Source of the DNA: Chitinophagaceae bacterium PMP191F
GTDB taxonomy: Bacteria; Bacteroidota; Bacteroidia; Chitinophagales; Chitinophagaceae
Assembly (NCBI GenBank): GCA_001302245.1
Contig: LGYU01000008.1
Coordinates: 1 to 64,000 of the forward strand
DNA: 64,000 nucleotides
Direction of reading: 5' to 3'
Shown: positions 1 to 9,175 of the stretch, piece by piece
How positions within the stretch are numbered: position 1 is the first letter of the stretch
Layout: the number at the start of each line of letters is the position of its first letter
Notes under the pieces: model-generated
Databases searched by the model: none
The model's input: only the letters and a program-made list of their open reading frames with translations
Told to the model about the DNA's origin: nothing
Made by a program: the position numbers and the translations under genes

Positions 1-515
1 TAACCGGATGTTCCTGCATTATTACCAGGCATTAAGGCACCGGAAAATTTCAGATTGCCTGTTACATCCACTACTTCGGTTGGTGCTGTATTGCCGATAC
101 CCAGCTTTCCATCGTTGGTAATCCGCATCCTTTCTGTTCCATTGGTAATAAAAGGCAATGCATAATTATCCAGTGAGCCCAATCGTTTTACTGAGCCATT
201 TGTATTACCGTTTACCGACCAGTAATTATTGCCCAGCGCAGCGGCAAACAATACCGGTTGCCAATATCCGTTCGACCTCACCAATAACTGTTTGGTGCCG
301 GTAAAAAAGATCACCATTCCATCGGGAGGAATAAGTGCACTGATAGCAGTGGTATCTGCAATACGCGGGAACAACAATCCCTGGTTGTCTGACAATAACT
401 CCAGTACGGCAGATTTCTCTACTGCGTACGGGTTTTTACCCAGCTTCAATTGTTGGGCACACAAAGTACTGCCATACAATACCGCTACCATTAATACAAG
501 CAGGCACCTGGTCAT
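1..515 (-). CDS. Secreted tail-fibre/adhesin-like protein, 3' part outside window
   Basis: An open frame runs from an ATG at 513-515 leftwards off the window edge, so only the first 171 codons are present. It starts with a signal peptide (MTRCLLVLMVAVLYGSTLCA, then QQLKLG). The next region (KSAVLELLSDNQGLLFPRIADT) matches the equivalent part of the protein encoded just upstream, and it continues with the motif ERMRITNDGKLGIGNTAPTE, common in tail-fibre and stalk-type proteins of Bacteroidota. It lies 35 bp downstream of its paralogue at 551-2206 on the same strand, so the two probably form one transcript. Function is not known; a surface-exposed structural or adhesive role is inferred only from the repeat-like architecture. 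Confidence 0.75.
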   Translation of the reverse strand, partial: MTRCLLVLMVAVLYGSTLCAQQLKLGKNPYAVEKSAVLELLSDNQGLLFPRIADTTAISALIPPDGMVIFFTGTKQLLVRSNGYWQPVLFAAALGNNYWSVNGNTNGSVKRLGSLDNYALPFITNGTERMRITNDGKLGIGNTAPTEVVDVTGNLKFSGALMPGNNAGTSG

Positions 516-550
516 TGGCGTAATGACTTGCGTTAAAAAATAAAACCTGT

Positions 551-2206
551 CTATTTCTTAATAACATACCAGTTGCTGCCGTCTGTTTGCAAGGCTACAT
601 AGGTCCAGTCATTGTAAATAACATAAGAGTTTCCGCCATCAATAGTGCCGGCAGAAGGAGAAATGGTAAGCTGGTTATCAATGCCACCTGTTCCTACTTT
701 TTTGATGGTATAAATACGACCTGAAATGTTGGCTGGCGATGGGAGCGTAATGGTAATGGCTCCGGAGCTTGTATTGGCCAATATGGTATTATCTGCCGTG
801 GAGGCCGTGTAATTGGAAGTTACAGATTTAATAGCCAGTGAAAGCGAACCCGACACCTGCACCGTTGAGTTGGAGCTACCTGTGCTACCTACCAATAATG
901 CCTGTGAAGCATTTACGCTATCCTGGAAGGTTTTATTACCGGCAAAGGTTTGTGCGGCAGTATTCACCACACCACGTGCAGCAGCGGCAGCATCAGGTAC
1001 GTTCAAAAAAATGCTGTCTGTGCCATTGGTAGATACCGTAAGATTGGTTCCGGTTGTTTTAAACGCAATACCCTGTGCGGTATCCCGGTTGCCATTGATG
1101 CTGCGGATCGCATTACCAAAAGCAGCGGCACTTACCTGTCTTTTCTGTACCACTCCATTGTTAAGTACCAGTACAGAATCTGCAGAACTGTTGTTGGTTA
1201 CGTTGTTAAGGTTCAATGTTCCATTCACCGTAACATTGTTATTAAATGTTTTATCGCCTCCAAAAGTTTGTGTTCCGGCGGTTACAATACCAGGATTGGT
1301 TGCATCTGCAGGATGCAGTACGATCTGACGTGAAGTACTATCCACAACAATGGTTGCGCCATTGGCATCGGGTGTAGCGGCTACTGCACCAATGGTAATG
1401 GTTTGTACAGCACTTTGTATTTTCTGCCAGTCAGTGTATGTTAAAAATCCGTATGGTTTGGAAGCACCTGCTGTGCCATTCTGTACAGGCAGATACACTG
1501 CAATAGTACTATCCGTATCACGGTTCTGCACCAGTACATTGTTAGAAGTATCGCTGGCCTGCGCTGTAATTGAGAGCGCCTGCCGCTGAATACCATTGAT
1601 CGCTTTGATAGCATTCTGAAATGCGGTAGATGACATCGTTCTTTTGTATACCGAACCATCAGCTGCCAGTACCAGTACGTCCAGCTCATTGGAGCCCGCT
1701 GCAATGGTTTCCAGTTTCACCGTACCATTTACATCTAATGTAGCAGTAGGTGTTGATGTGCCAATGCCAATGTTACCATTGGAGCTGATGCGCAAACGTT
1801 CTGCGTTACTGGTTTTCATCACCAATGGCTTACCGTCTACGTTTCCTAAAAAGTTTAACGTTGAATCGGTTCCCGTGTTTCCGGTAAGCGACCAGTTGGC
1901 CGTTGCATCAGAAAGGTTGGCTATCTTTTTCCAGAAGCCGTTGCTGCGCAAACGCAAGCTGTTATCGGCATTGAGATAAATGATCATTCCATCCGGCGGG
2001 TTCAGCAGATTGATGGCCGCTGTATCTGCCAGTCGTGGCAACAGCAAACCCTGCCGCGTGCTTTCCAGTTCAAGAATAGATGATTTCTGAATGCTGGTAG
2101 GATTGTCTCCTATTTTCAACTGGGCGTTTGCTGCCATGCCAATCAACAGAAGCAAAAGCAATGACATTAACTTGCCCTTAAGCGAAGAAGGTAAACGACG
2201 AATCAT
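551..2206 (-). CDS. Secreted tail-fibre/adhesin-like repeat protein
   Basis: A 551-residue protein with a clear signal peptide (LLLLLLIGMAANA, then QLKIGDN) followed by a low-complexity body rich in Asn, Thr, Ser and Val. It contains the stalk-type motif AERLRISSNGNIGIGTSTPT and several repeated blocks of the form AFxNAIxxINGxRxxA (about residues 195 and 360) and TFxGxKTFxxxV (about 310 and 420). The C-terminus (YVIYNDWTYVALQTDGSNWY) resembles the closing segment of many Bacteroidota fibre proteins. No catalytic motif is visible. The family is common but functionally undefined; a trimeric surface fibre is a plausible inference. Confidence 0.75.
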   Translation of the reverse strand: MIRRLPSSLKGKLMSLLLLLLIGMAANAQLKIGDNPTSIQKSSILELESTRQGLLLPRLADTAAINLLNPPDGMIIYLNADNSLRLRSNGFWKKIANLSDATANWSLTGNTGTDSTLNFLGNVDGKPLVMKTSNAERLRISSNGNIGIGTSTPTATLDVNGTVKLETIAAGSNELDVLVLAADGSVYKRTMSSTAFQNAIKAINGIQRQALSITAQASDTSNNVLVQNRDTDSTIAVYLPVQNGTAGASKPYGFLTYTDWQKIQSAVQTITIGAVAATPDANGATIVVDSTSRQIVLHPADATNPGIVTAGTQTFGGDKTFNNNVTVNGTLNLNNVTNNSSADSVLVLNNGVVQKRQVSAAAFGNAIRSINGNRDTAQGIAFKTTGTNLTVSTNGTDSIFLNVPDAAAAARGVVNTAAQTFAGNKTFQDSVNASQALLVGSTGSSNSTVQVSGSLSLAIKSVTSNYTASTADNTILANTSSGAITITLPSPANISGRIYTIKKVGTGGIDNQLTISPSAGTIDGGNSYVIYNDWTYVALQTDGSNWYVIKK

Positions 2207-2628
2207 AATGCAGGTTTTTGATGAGTATTGAATCTGACTAGTGTGTAAAGGAACGAATGTATTTATAACAAAATTGTAACATATTTTAGCGGCTTCTTCT
2301 TTTAGATAGTTTTATTGCTCCTAATTACATGATTTCTATTACTAAACCTACCGAACACCCGAAAACAGTCATTTTTGAGCCCTTTTAGCATTACTGATAA
2401 TCAATGCTTCATTTACTTAACTTTCATCAATAAACACCCGCATCAATCAATTAAAACACCCATAAAAGGCCATTTTGAATTTATTATTTATCAATATAAC
2501 TATATTGTATATACGCTTTATTAAAACAAATATCAACGATTCATTATGCCGGTGTTTATTGATGGTGCCATGGTTTCAGACTGACATATGTCAACCCGCA
2601 AGTGAGCTGCTTGTTGTACATTCGCCCT
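2207..2628. other. AT-rich intergenic region, no gene recognised
   Basis: About 420 bp of AT-rich DNA between divergently oriented genes. It should hold the promoters of the fibre-gene pair (leftward) and the DsbA-like gene (rightward), but no exact TAnnTTTG element was found. A 17-base stretch at 2563-2579 nearly repeats the active-site coding stretch at 2671-2687. Confidence 0.5.
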
Positions 2629-3282
2629 ATGAGCGTTACTATTTATTATTGTTATGATGCTTACTGTGGCTGGTGCTATGGTTTCAGCCCGGTAATCAAA
2701 AAGATAGCAGACAAATACCGGCAAAACATTCCTTTTGAAGTATTATCAGGTGGAATGATCATCAGCGAGCAAGCGCAGCCCATCAGCGTAACAGCCGGTT
2801 ATATTAAAGAAGCCTGCAAAACAGTGGAAAAATATACAGGCATCCGGTTTGGAGAAGATTTTCTATGGCATATCAACAACCCCGATCTAAGTGACTGGTT
2901 TCCCAATTCTGAAAAGCCGGCCATTGCCATGTGTATTTTTAAAGAATACCATCCTGATGAACAGGTTGCCTTTGCCGCCGATCTGCAATATGCACTCAAC
3001 TATGAAGGGCGGGACCTGGATGATGACGAAGCCTACCGGCATTTACTGGAAAAATGGAATATTCCTGCAACAGACTTTTATACTAAACTCCACCAGGAAG
3101 ATTATAAAGAAAAGGCCTACTATGAATTTGGGTTGTGTAAACAATTACAGGTAACCGGTTTCCCTGCTGTATTCTTACAGGTCAATGAATCTAAATTCTA
3201 TCTTTTGGCAAAAGGTTATACTGATTATGAGACGCTGCAGCAAAGAATTGACAACGTACTGAAAGAAGTCAAGCAAGCATAA
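2629..3282 (+). CDS. DsbA family protein (FrnE-like thioredoxin-fold)
   Basis: A 217-residue thioredoxin-fold protein with the redox motif CGWC close to the N-terminus (MSVTIYYCYDAYCGWCYGFS). A FrnE/DsbA-type helical insert follows, and the cis-Pro region is seen at VTGFPAVFLQ. There is no signal peptide, so it is probably cytoplasmic, as expected for the FrnE-like branch. The ATG at 2629 is preferred over an upstream in-frame GTG at 2602 because the beta strand preceding CGWC begins right after this Met. Substrate unknown. It is a single gene with its own upstream region. Confidence 0.8.
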   Translation: MSVTIYYCYDAYCGWCYGFSPVIKKIADKYRQNIPFEVLSGGMIISEQAQPISVTAGYIKEACKTVEKYTGIRFGEDFLWHINNPDLSDWFPNSEKPAIAMCIFKEYHPDEQVAFAADLQYALNYEGRDLDDDEAYRHLLEKWNIPATDFYTKLHQEDYKEKAYYEFGLCKQLQVTGFPAVFLQVNESKFYLLAKGYTDYETLQQRIDNVLKEVKQA

Positions 3283-3372
3283 TTATCATTTCTTTAAATC
3301 CTTGTTAAGGTTGACGGGTGGTTTCCTGTTATTTTCGTCTGGCGATAGCTTTCCTGTACAAAATATCACCAG

Positions 3373-4455
3373 ATGAAAAAAATTACCTTTTCCTTATTGT
3401 CCATCCTGGCCTTGCATTCAGCAAAAGCACAGACAATGGATTTTGAAAAATATGAACCTGTTTCTACCCTGGTAGTTCCGCAACATCCTGTTTCTCGCGC
3501 TAAATTCCCTTTTATTGATGTGCACAATCACCAGTCGCGCATGAGCCCCTCGGATATCAATGGCCTGGTGACCAATATGAACAAGCTGAATCTGCAGGTA
3601 ATGGTGAACCTGAGCGGAGGTAATGGCAGCGGGCTTAAAACAATGCTGGGCAACATTCGAGAAACAGCGCCTAAACGTTTCATTGTTTTCGCCAATATCA
3701 GTTTTGGAGGCATCGGTGAACCCGGCTGGACGGAAAAAGCTGTGCAGCAACTGGCCGAAGATGTAAAAAATGGCGCCAACGGCTTGAAAATATTCAAGAA
3801 CCTTGGTTTCTCCGTCAAAGACAATACCGGCAAACGAGTTACAGTAGATGACCCGCGACTGGATGCCATCTGGGACAAATGCGGCGAACTGAAAATTCCG
3901 GTCCTGATCCACACTGCCGATCCCAAATCATTCTGGGATCCTGAAGATGAACACAACGAACGCTGGCTGGAGATCAAAACACATCCCGAACGAAAAAGAG
4001 ACGCCAATAACCCGGCACCCTGGGAAGTATTGATTGAAGAGCAACACCGCATGTTTAAAAAACATCCTAAAACAACTTTTATCGCAGCACATTTTGGCTG
4101 GTATCCGAACGATCTTGCCAAACTGGGTAAGCTGCTGGACGAGATGCCCAATGTGGTAGTAGAATTTGGTGCGGTGATTGCCGAACTGGGCAGACAACCG
4201 CGCGCAGCCAGACAATTCTTCGAAAAATACCAGGACCGTATTTTATTTGGTAAAGACAGTTGGGTACCTGAAGAATATGCCACTTACTTCCGCGTATTGG
4301 AAACCAACGATGAATATTTTCCCTATCACAAAAAATACCACGCATTCTGGCGTATGTATGGCATAGGGCTGCCAGATGCTATTCTAAAAAAAGTATATTA
4401 TAAAAACGCTTTGCGTATCATTCCTAACATTGATAAAACACAATTCCCGGAATAG
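3373..4455 (+). CDS. Secreted amidohydrolase family protein
   Basis: A 360-residue TIM-barrel metal hydrolase of the amidohydrolase_2 type. A signal peptide is visible (MKKITFSLLSILALHSAKAQ). Metal-ligand motifs in order are IDVHNHQ (N-terminal His-x-His), VLIHTADP in the middle, FIAAHFGW, and LFGKDSW near the C-terminus (Asp). The barrel Lys occurs in GANGLKIFKNLG. Substrate cannot be deduced; relatives include decarboxylases and lactonases, and secretion suggests catabolism of an external compound. It is convergent with the pigment cluster, from which a perfect hairpin at 4522-4546 separates it. Confidence 0.8.
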   Translation: MKKITFSLLSILALHSAKAQTMDFEKYEPVSTLVVPQHPVSRAKFPFIDVHNHQSRMSPSDINGLVTNMNKLNLQVMVNLSGGNGSGLKTMLGNIRETAPKRFIVFANISFGGIGEPGWTEKAVQQLAEDVKNGANGLKIFKNLGFSVKDNTGKRVTVDDPRLDAIWDKCGELKIPVLIHTADPKSFWDPEDEHNERWLEIKTHPERKRDANNPAPWEVLIEEQHRMFKKHPKTTFIAAHFGWYPNDLAKLGKLLDEMPNVVVEFGAVIAELGRQPRAARQFFEKYQDRILFGKDSWVPEEYATYFRVLETNDEYFPYHKKYHAFWRMYGIGLPDAILKKVYYKNALRIIPNIDKTQFPE

Positions 4456-4521
4456 TGAAAATATGAAACATCAATGTGAAAAAGCGGGAAGACAAAATTG
4501 CAAGGGATGACATCCTTATAA

Positions 4522-4546
4522 GCATGTTACTTAGTTTGTAACATGC
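4522..4546. terminator. Hairpin between convergent genes
   Basis: A perfect inverted repeat, GCATGTTAC and GTAACATGC around a 7-base loop (TTAGTTT), lies between the amidohydrolase stop (4455) and the stop of the minus-strand CLF gene (4575). There is no long T-run, so intrinsic termination is uncertain; it could serve both strands. Confidence 0.5.
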
Positions 4547-4574
4547 ATCAACTGGAAGTCATTCCTTTATAGTT

Positions 4575-5618
4575 TTATAAAACGGACAACAGCATAAAAC
4601 TGTGCTGCACGCCTTTGTAGTTGTTGTAGAGTAAAATATTCCGGTAACCGGACTGAACAGCAATGCGCTTGATCATATGTGCAGGTAGCTGTTGCTGTTG
4701 CAATACCTGGCACGCCAGCCAGCACCCGATGGCTACAGCAGTAGGATATTCACCGCTCATGTGTTTAAACCGCGCAATAGTGGTTAGATCACCGGCAATG
4801 GATTCAGCCGCATCATAAAAAGCATTCAGGCGATTGTCCCCGTTCTGCCCATGTAACAGTATATTAATACTTTCACCCGCGGGCAGGTACTGATCTGCAA
4901 ATTGTCTTAACTGCTGTTGTACCTGCTGTACATCTTGTGTATGCAGTGTATGTATGCCAAGCAACTTTGCCAGTGCGCCGGTGCTGCTTCCATTTACCAG
5001 GAACATTGCAGCACCTTCCCCGGCCAGGCTTGCCGGCGAATCGGTTTTGTATAAATGTAAACTGCTGGCCGGCTCTTTTTTATACCATCCGGCTAAAAAG
5101 TCAATATTAAAATTGTAGGCAGATATTTCGTCTACAGCACCCAGCAGATAATTGTGTGAAGGATGATCTTTCAGGTGCATGATAGCATCTATCACAGCCA
5201 TTTCAAAAGAAAGGCCACGATGCACATGTGTAATATTATATGCCTTGTTACGGCTGACCATACTTACCTGTCCGGCAATGGCATTGGGTGTACTCTGTAC
5301 AAAATTGCCCGGCGCCAACAGCCCCTCTTCGTAATCAATGATCTGGTTCAGGAATTTAATACAATCTTCCATGCCGCCATTGGCCGTTCCGATAATAATT
5401 CCGTTGAGGGTTTCAGCTTTTTGTACCAATGGCAATGCCGCACCCAGGCCGAACCTTACGGCCTTTCCCATGCGCCGCAGCATTCCCGGTGGAATACCTT
5501 CATAGGCCGGCTCACGTACACGTAGCTGATTGTTCACTGATTCATACAACAGCTCCAGGTCAACAGCAGGAAATGTCTGCTGCGGAGAGATACAGGTTGT
5601 ATGATGTATATAAAACAT
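4575..5618 (-). CDS. Ketosynthase chain-length-factor-like protein (left copy)
   Basis: A 347-residue thiolase-fold protein related to beta-ketoacyl synthases but lacking the nucleophile. Where active synthases have TACSS it reads HVHRGLSFE, so it should act as the non-catalytic partner (chain length factor, as ApeC in aryl-polyene systems) of the KS encoded immediately upstream (10 bp gap). Start is the ATG at 5618; longer in-frame extensions run into the KS gene. It is clearly paralogous to 38001-39059 (compare FVHRGFSFE and the shared FIQST region). It is the last gene of the left arm. Assignment as CLF rests on the missing Cys and on gene order; chain-length control itself is inferred. 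Confidence 0.82.
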   Translation of the reverse strand: MFYIHHTTCISPQQTFPAVDLELLYESVNNQLRVREPAYEGIPPGMLRRMGKAVRFGLGAALPLVQKAETLNGIIIGTANGGMEDCIKFLNQIIDYEEGLLAPGNFVQSTPNAIAGQVSMVSRNKAYNITHVHRGLSFEMAVIDAIMHLKDHPSHNYLLGAVDEISAYNFNIDFLAGWYKKEPASSLHLYKTDSPASLAGEGAAMFLVNGSSTGALAKLLGIHTLHTQDVQQVQQQLRQFADQYLPAGESINILLHGQNGDNRLNAFYDAAESIAGDLTTIARFKHMSGEYPTAVAIGCWLACQVLQQQQLPAHMIKRIAVQSGYRNILLYNNYKGVQHSFMLLSVL

Positions 5619-5628
5619 GTGTATTGTA

Positions 5629-6816
5629 TCAGGCTTTTGAGAAAATAAGAGAGGTACAGTTACCGCCAAAACCAAATGAGTTGGACATTACATGTTGCAG
5701 TGGTTGCTGTACATAACCTGCAGCAGGACGTAATCCTGTTGCAGCAATAGGTTCTTCAAACTGCAATGCCGGGTAAATTTCCTGGTGCTGCAGGTTCAGA
5801 ATGCTGTATACCGCTTCAATAGCGCCTGCGGCACCCAGTGTATGCCCCGTGTTTCCCTTGGAAGAAGCGAATGCCGGTGGTGTGGTAAACAACCGTACCA
5901 TGGCAGCACTTTCTACTTCATCATTGTTTTCGGTACCGGTACCATGTGCATTGATAAAATCAATGTCCTGTATAGTTAGTCCTGCAGTGGTCAGCGCTTC
6001 CTGCATAGACAGAAAGGGACCATCACCTTCGGGTGAAAGGGAAGACGGATGGTAGGCATCATTGGAATTGCCATACCCTGTAAGAGTAGCATAGATCTTT
6101 TTGCCTGCAGCATCTTCTTCTTTTTCCAGTACCAGGAATGCCGCACCTTCTCCCAGGTTCAGTCCTTTCCTGTTGCGGTCAAAGGGTTTGCAAATTTCCG
6201 GTGAAAGGATATGCAATGCATTAAATCCGTTGATGGTAAATTTTGCCAGGCTGTCTGCACCACCTACAATAGCTCTTTTTGCCAGGCCGCTTTTAATCAG
6301 CCGTGCGCCATAGGCAATAGCATTGGCCGAAGAAGAACAGGCCGTATTGATGGTATTCAGCGGGCCTCCGACATGATAACGCTGTTGCAAATACAGTGTA
6401 ACCGACGCACAATCGTAAGACGAGAGGTATTCAGACCCGCCATCCTGTTTATTGGCATCATGGTATAGTTCATCTGTAAGGCACATACCGCCTACTGTAC
6501 TGGCGCCGATCAATGCAGTATCGGGCGAAGCCAGTTCTGCAGCAGTAAGCCCGCTGTGCTGAATGGTTTCCTGCAGGGCATGCAGGGCCAGCAGCATGGT
6601 ACGGGTGATACCGTGCTCTTTTGCATTTAATTTTTCCTGCAGGGCTGATGTGCTGATCTTCACTTCACCAAAAGGCATTTTATCAGCATATTTCGACTCA
6701 AACATTTCAAGCCGCTGTATGCCGCATATGCCTTGCTGTAAAGCTGTACGATTTAACGCTACAGAGTCTCCTATAGCACTAATCACGCCCATACCTGTAA
6801 CGACAATCCTGCTCAC
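5629..6816 (-). CDS. Beta-ketoacyl-ACP synthase (FabF-like, left copy)
   Basis: A 395-residue condensing enzyme with the full Cys-His-His set: Cys about residue 160 in NTACSSSANA, His in NAHGTGTENND, and His in GNTGHTLGAAG. It also has the glycine-rich C-terminal motif SNSFGFGGN. It would elongate an ACP-bound polyene by decarboxylative condensation with malonyl-ACP, together with the CLF downstream. The start is not ATG: a GTG at 6816 places the first beta strand (VSRIVVTGMG) as in the paralogue at 36754-37950; a TTG two codons earlier (6822) is the alternative. The order ACP, KS, CLF matches the triplet in the right arm. Confidence 0.88.
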   Translation of the reverse strand: MSRIVVTGMGVISAIGDSVALNRTALQQGICGIQRLEMFESKYADKMPFGEVKISTSALQEKLNAKEHGITRTMLLALHALQETIQHSGLTAAELASPDTALIGASTVGGMCLTDELYHDANKQDGGSEYLSSYDCASVTLYLQQRYHVGGPLNTINTACSSSANAIAYGARLIKSGLAKRAIVGGADSLAKFTINGFNALHILSPEICKPFDRNRKGLNLGEGAAFLVLEKEEDAAGKKIYATLTGYGNSNDAYHPSSLSPEGDGPFLSMQEALTTAGLTIQDIDFINAHGTGTENNDEVESAAMVRLFTTPPAFASSKGNTGHTLGAAGAIEAVYSILNLQHQEIYPALQFEEPIAATGLRPAAGYVQQPLQHVMSNSFGFGGNCTSLIFSKA

Positions 6817-6827
6817 GTACAAGCGAT

Positions 6828-7088
6828 TTACTTCGTTCTGTTCTTTTCAATATAATCTACCATGGTGTTGATGTTCACCAGTACTTTACGGCCTTCCTTG
6901 GGATCCTGAATAGAAATGCCATACTCGCGGGAGAGTAATACGATCAGCTCGATGGAGTCAATGGAATCCAGACCAAGCCCCTCACCAAATAAAGGTTCTT
7001 CGTCTTTAATATCTTCAGGCTTTACGGGCAAGTTCAAAAACTCAACGATCTGTTTTTTCAGTTGCTCTTTTAACTGTACTGTTTCCAT
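6828..7088 (-). CDS. Acyl carrier protein (left copy)
   Basis: An 86-residue acidic four-helix carrier protein. The phosphopantetheine attachment Ser lies in GLGLDSIDSIEL. It heads the left ACP-KS-CLF triplet and would carry the growing chain after modification by the holo-ACP synthase encoded at 23881-24255. Its closest relative in the window is the ACP at 36490-36753 (both have LFxEGLGLDSID and a YGI stretch followed by VRT- or INT-type C-termini), not the one at 29467. Confidence 0.9.
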   Translation of the reverse strand: METVQLKEQLKKQIVEFLNLPVKPEDIKDEEPLFGEGLGLDSIDSIELIVLLSREYGISIQDPKEGRKVLVNINTMVDYIEKNRTK

Positions 7089-7098
7089 TGTTATGTGA

Positions 7099-8376
7099 TC
7101 AGATTAATTTTTTCTTTTTTAACCCTCCAAACGTTATTAACTGGATAAGGAGTGTAATAGCGAGTAAAGGTAAAATATTCAAGAATATATCTTTCAGTTT
7201 TCCTCCTTCCAGGAATAAGCCGTAATAAGCCTCCAGGCACCAGTGCAGGGGTGAAAGCATTATTATCGTTTTGAAAGAGTCGGGCATGGCAAAGGACGGG
7301 ACCAGCAAACCACCAATAGCTGCCAGTATTACTATAGATACGGCACCAAAACCATTGGCCTGCTCCTGCGTTTGTGCAAACACACCTATACAGATAGCAA
7401 AACTGGTAGCGCACCATCCGCAGATCAGGGTTACCAGCAACAGTCCGCCAATATCGGCCGGCAGATTCAGGGCCGGTAAGCCTATTACAGGGAAGAACCA
7501 CACACCCAGCGAAAAGATCACCATTGCCTGCAACAAGGTAACACAGATATAGGTCAGTTGTTTCGACAACAGGGCTATCGCATAGCTGGTCGGTAATGTC
7601 TTTAACCGTATAAAACTACCGTTCAGTTTTTCACGCACCACTGCACTACCCAACGATATCACCACAAAGAACATGGCAAAAATAGTCCAGGCAGGTACAT
7701 TGTGCTGGCTGGCATTGGGCAAATGGCGGCTTCCGTTGCGTGAAACAGGTTCTTCACGTATGGGTACCTGATTGCTCACAATAGCAGTTTCCAGCGAATC
7801 CGGAATAGGTTTTTCATTGATGGAGAAATACAGGTGTCTTACCACTTCCTTACTTTCTACCAGTTGTAGCACGCTTTGTAATGCGCCCTGTATAGATTGC
7901 CGGAACGACTGTTGTAATACCGGGTGATAATACAAGGTGATGGGCTGCATAGAATCAGCAGCTTTATCTACATTTTCACGCACACCAAAATCTTTCAGTG
8001 CTTTTTCTGCTACATCTCTGGCGCGGGCATTTATTTTGGCCGAGAAATCGGCGGGTATTACGATGGCAACCAATGCATCTTTGGCATGCATGCGCGTTTT
8101 TATCTGCTCGTCTGTTTCCTGTTTGTCGGCCAGCACCACTTCAAACATACCAACCTTGCCGATAGCCGCCTGTAGTTCCTTTGCTGCCTGGCCGGAATCT
8201 TTATTGCACAGCAGCAGCGGTACTTTATTGTCGTTTACCAGTTCAAACGTACTGTTCTGTACACTGGTGATCACCATTACCAACAATACAGGCATTGCAA
8301 ACATGAGCGTTAAGCCCACCTTGTCGCGGGTAAGAATGCGTAAGTCTTTCCGTATGGTAGCCCAGAGTTTGTACAT
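7099..8376 (-). CDS. ABC-2 type transporter permease
   Basis: A 425-residue permease with one N-terminal membrane span (VGLTLMFAMPVLLVMVITSV), a large extracytoplasmic domain of about 190 residues, and five further C-terminal spans, the layout of ABC-2 (YhhJ/DrrB-like) exporters. It pairs with the ATP-binding protein encoded just upstream at 8423-9175. In flexirubin-type clusters such a transporter is expected to export pigment or an intermediate to the envelope; the substrate is inferred from context only. Confidence 0.85.
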   Translation of the reverse strand: MYKLWATIRKDLRILTRDKVGLTLMFAMPVLLVMVITSVQNSTFELVNDNKVPLLLCNKDSGQAAKELQAAIGKVGMFEVVLADKQETDEQIKTRMHAKDALVAIVIPADFSAKINARARDVAEKALKDFGVRENVDKAADSMQPITLYYHPVLQQSFRQSIQGALQSVLQLVESKEVVRHLYFSINEKPIPDSLETAIVSNQVPIREEPVSRNGSRHLPNASQHNVPAWTIFAMFFVVISLGSAVVREKLNGSFIRLKTLPTSYAIALLSKQLTYICVTLLQAMVIFSLGVWFFPVIGLPALNLPADIGGLLLVTLICGWCATSFAICIGVFAQTQEQANGFGAVSIVILAAIGGLLVPSFAMPDSFKTIIMLSPLHWCLEAYYGLFLEGGKLKDIFLNILPLLAITLLIQLITFGGLKKKKLI

Positions 8377-8422
8377 ATTGTAGTCGGGAAGTCCTAAAGA
8401 AAAAGCTGTTTTGACTTTCGGA

Positions 8423-9175
8423 TTAATCCCGGTATGCTTTACCGGTTAAGTTTAAAAACAATCCTTCCAACCCGTCCTGCCGGTGTTGTTTCAACAGGTT
8501 GCTAAGCTGGTCGCATGCAATAATTTTTCCTTCATCTATCAATGCAATCCTTTCACACAGATCTTCCGCTTCATTCAGCTGATGCGATGTATAAATAAGG
8601 GTAGTACCCTCGTTGTTCAGTTTTTTCAGATAGTCAATAATAGCGTGCCTGCTCTGCACATCCACACCTACAGTTGGTTCATCCAGAAATAATACCTGCG
8701 GATGATGAATAACACCAATAGCAAGGTTTACCCTGCGTTTCATTCCACCTGAAAATTTGTGTACGGGTTTATTCTTCACATCTTCCAGGCCCAACGCCTG
8801 CAGCAGTTCATCGGTCCGCTGCCTGATGGCTTTGCTATGTAAACCAGCCCAGGCACCAAAAAATGCCAGGTTTTCTACCGGGCTTAATTCCTGGTAAAAG
8901 GAAAAATCCTGAGGCACCAGGCCAAACAGTTTATTGATACTTTTCTGTTGTTCTTTGATAGAATATTCCAGCAACCAGATCTCACCCTGCTTACAAGGTA
9001 GCACTCCTGTCATCAGGCTCATGAGCGTAGTTTTACCAGCGCCGTTGGGGCCAAACAGGCCAAACCGCGTACCTGCAGGTATTTCCAGATTTAAGCGTGT
9101 AAAGTGACTGGACTGCCCGGGGTACCCAAAACTAAGGTCCTGTATACGTACTGCCGGGGTGCTCATGAATGCCAT
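8423..9175 (-). CDS. ABC transporter ATP-binding protein
   Basis: A 250-residue nucleotide-binding protein with Walker A (GPNGAGKTTL), Q-loop (VPQDFSFY), signature (FSGGMKRR), Walker B (VLFLDEPTVGVD) and the switch His (YTSHQL). It partners the permease at 7099-8376. Its start overlaps the end of the BtrH-like gene by 13 bp, indicating translational coupling within the left arm. The start ATG at 9175 is used; a second ATG three codons downstream (9166) is possible. Confidence 0.9.
   Translation of the reverse strand: MAFMSTPAVRIQDLSFGYPGQSSHFTRLNLEIPAGTRFGLFGPNGAGKTTLMSLMTGVLPCKQGEIWLLEYSIKEQQKSINKLFGLVPQDFSFYQELSPVENLAFFGAWAGLHSKAIRQRTDELLQALGLEDVKNKPVHKFSGGMKRRVNLAIGVIHHPQVLFLDEPTVGVDVQSRHAIIDYLKKLNNEGTTLIYTSHQLNEAEDLCERIALIDEGKIIACDQLSNLLKQHRQDGLEGLFLNLTGKAYRD

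Noticed and set aside
229-543. Plus-strand open frame at the left edge
   Set aside because: It is antisense to the signal-peptide-bearing minus-strand gene 1-515, whose product clearly matches the neighbouring paralogue.
813-1979. Several long open frames antisense to the fibre-protein gene
   Set aside because: They mirror the repetitive coding of the minus-strand gene and have no recognisable protein features.
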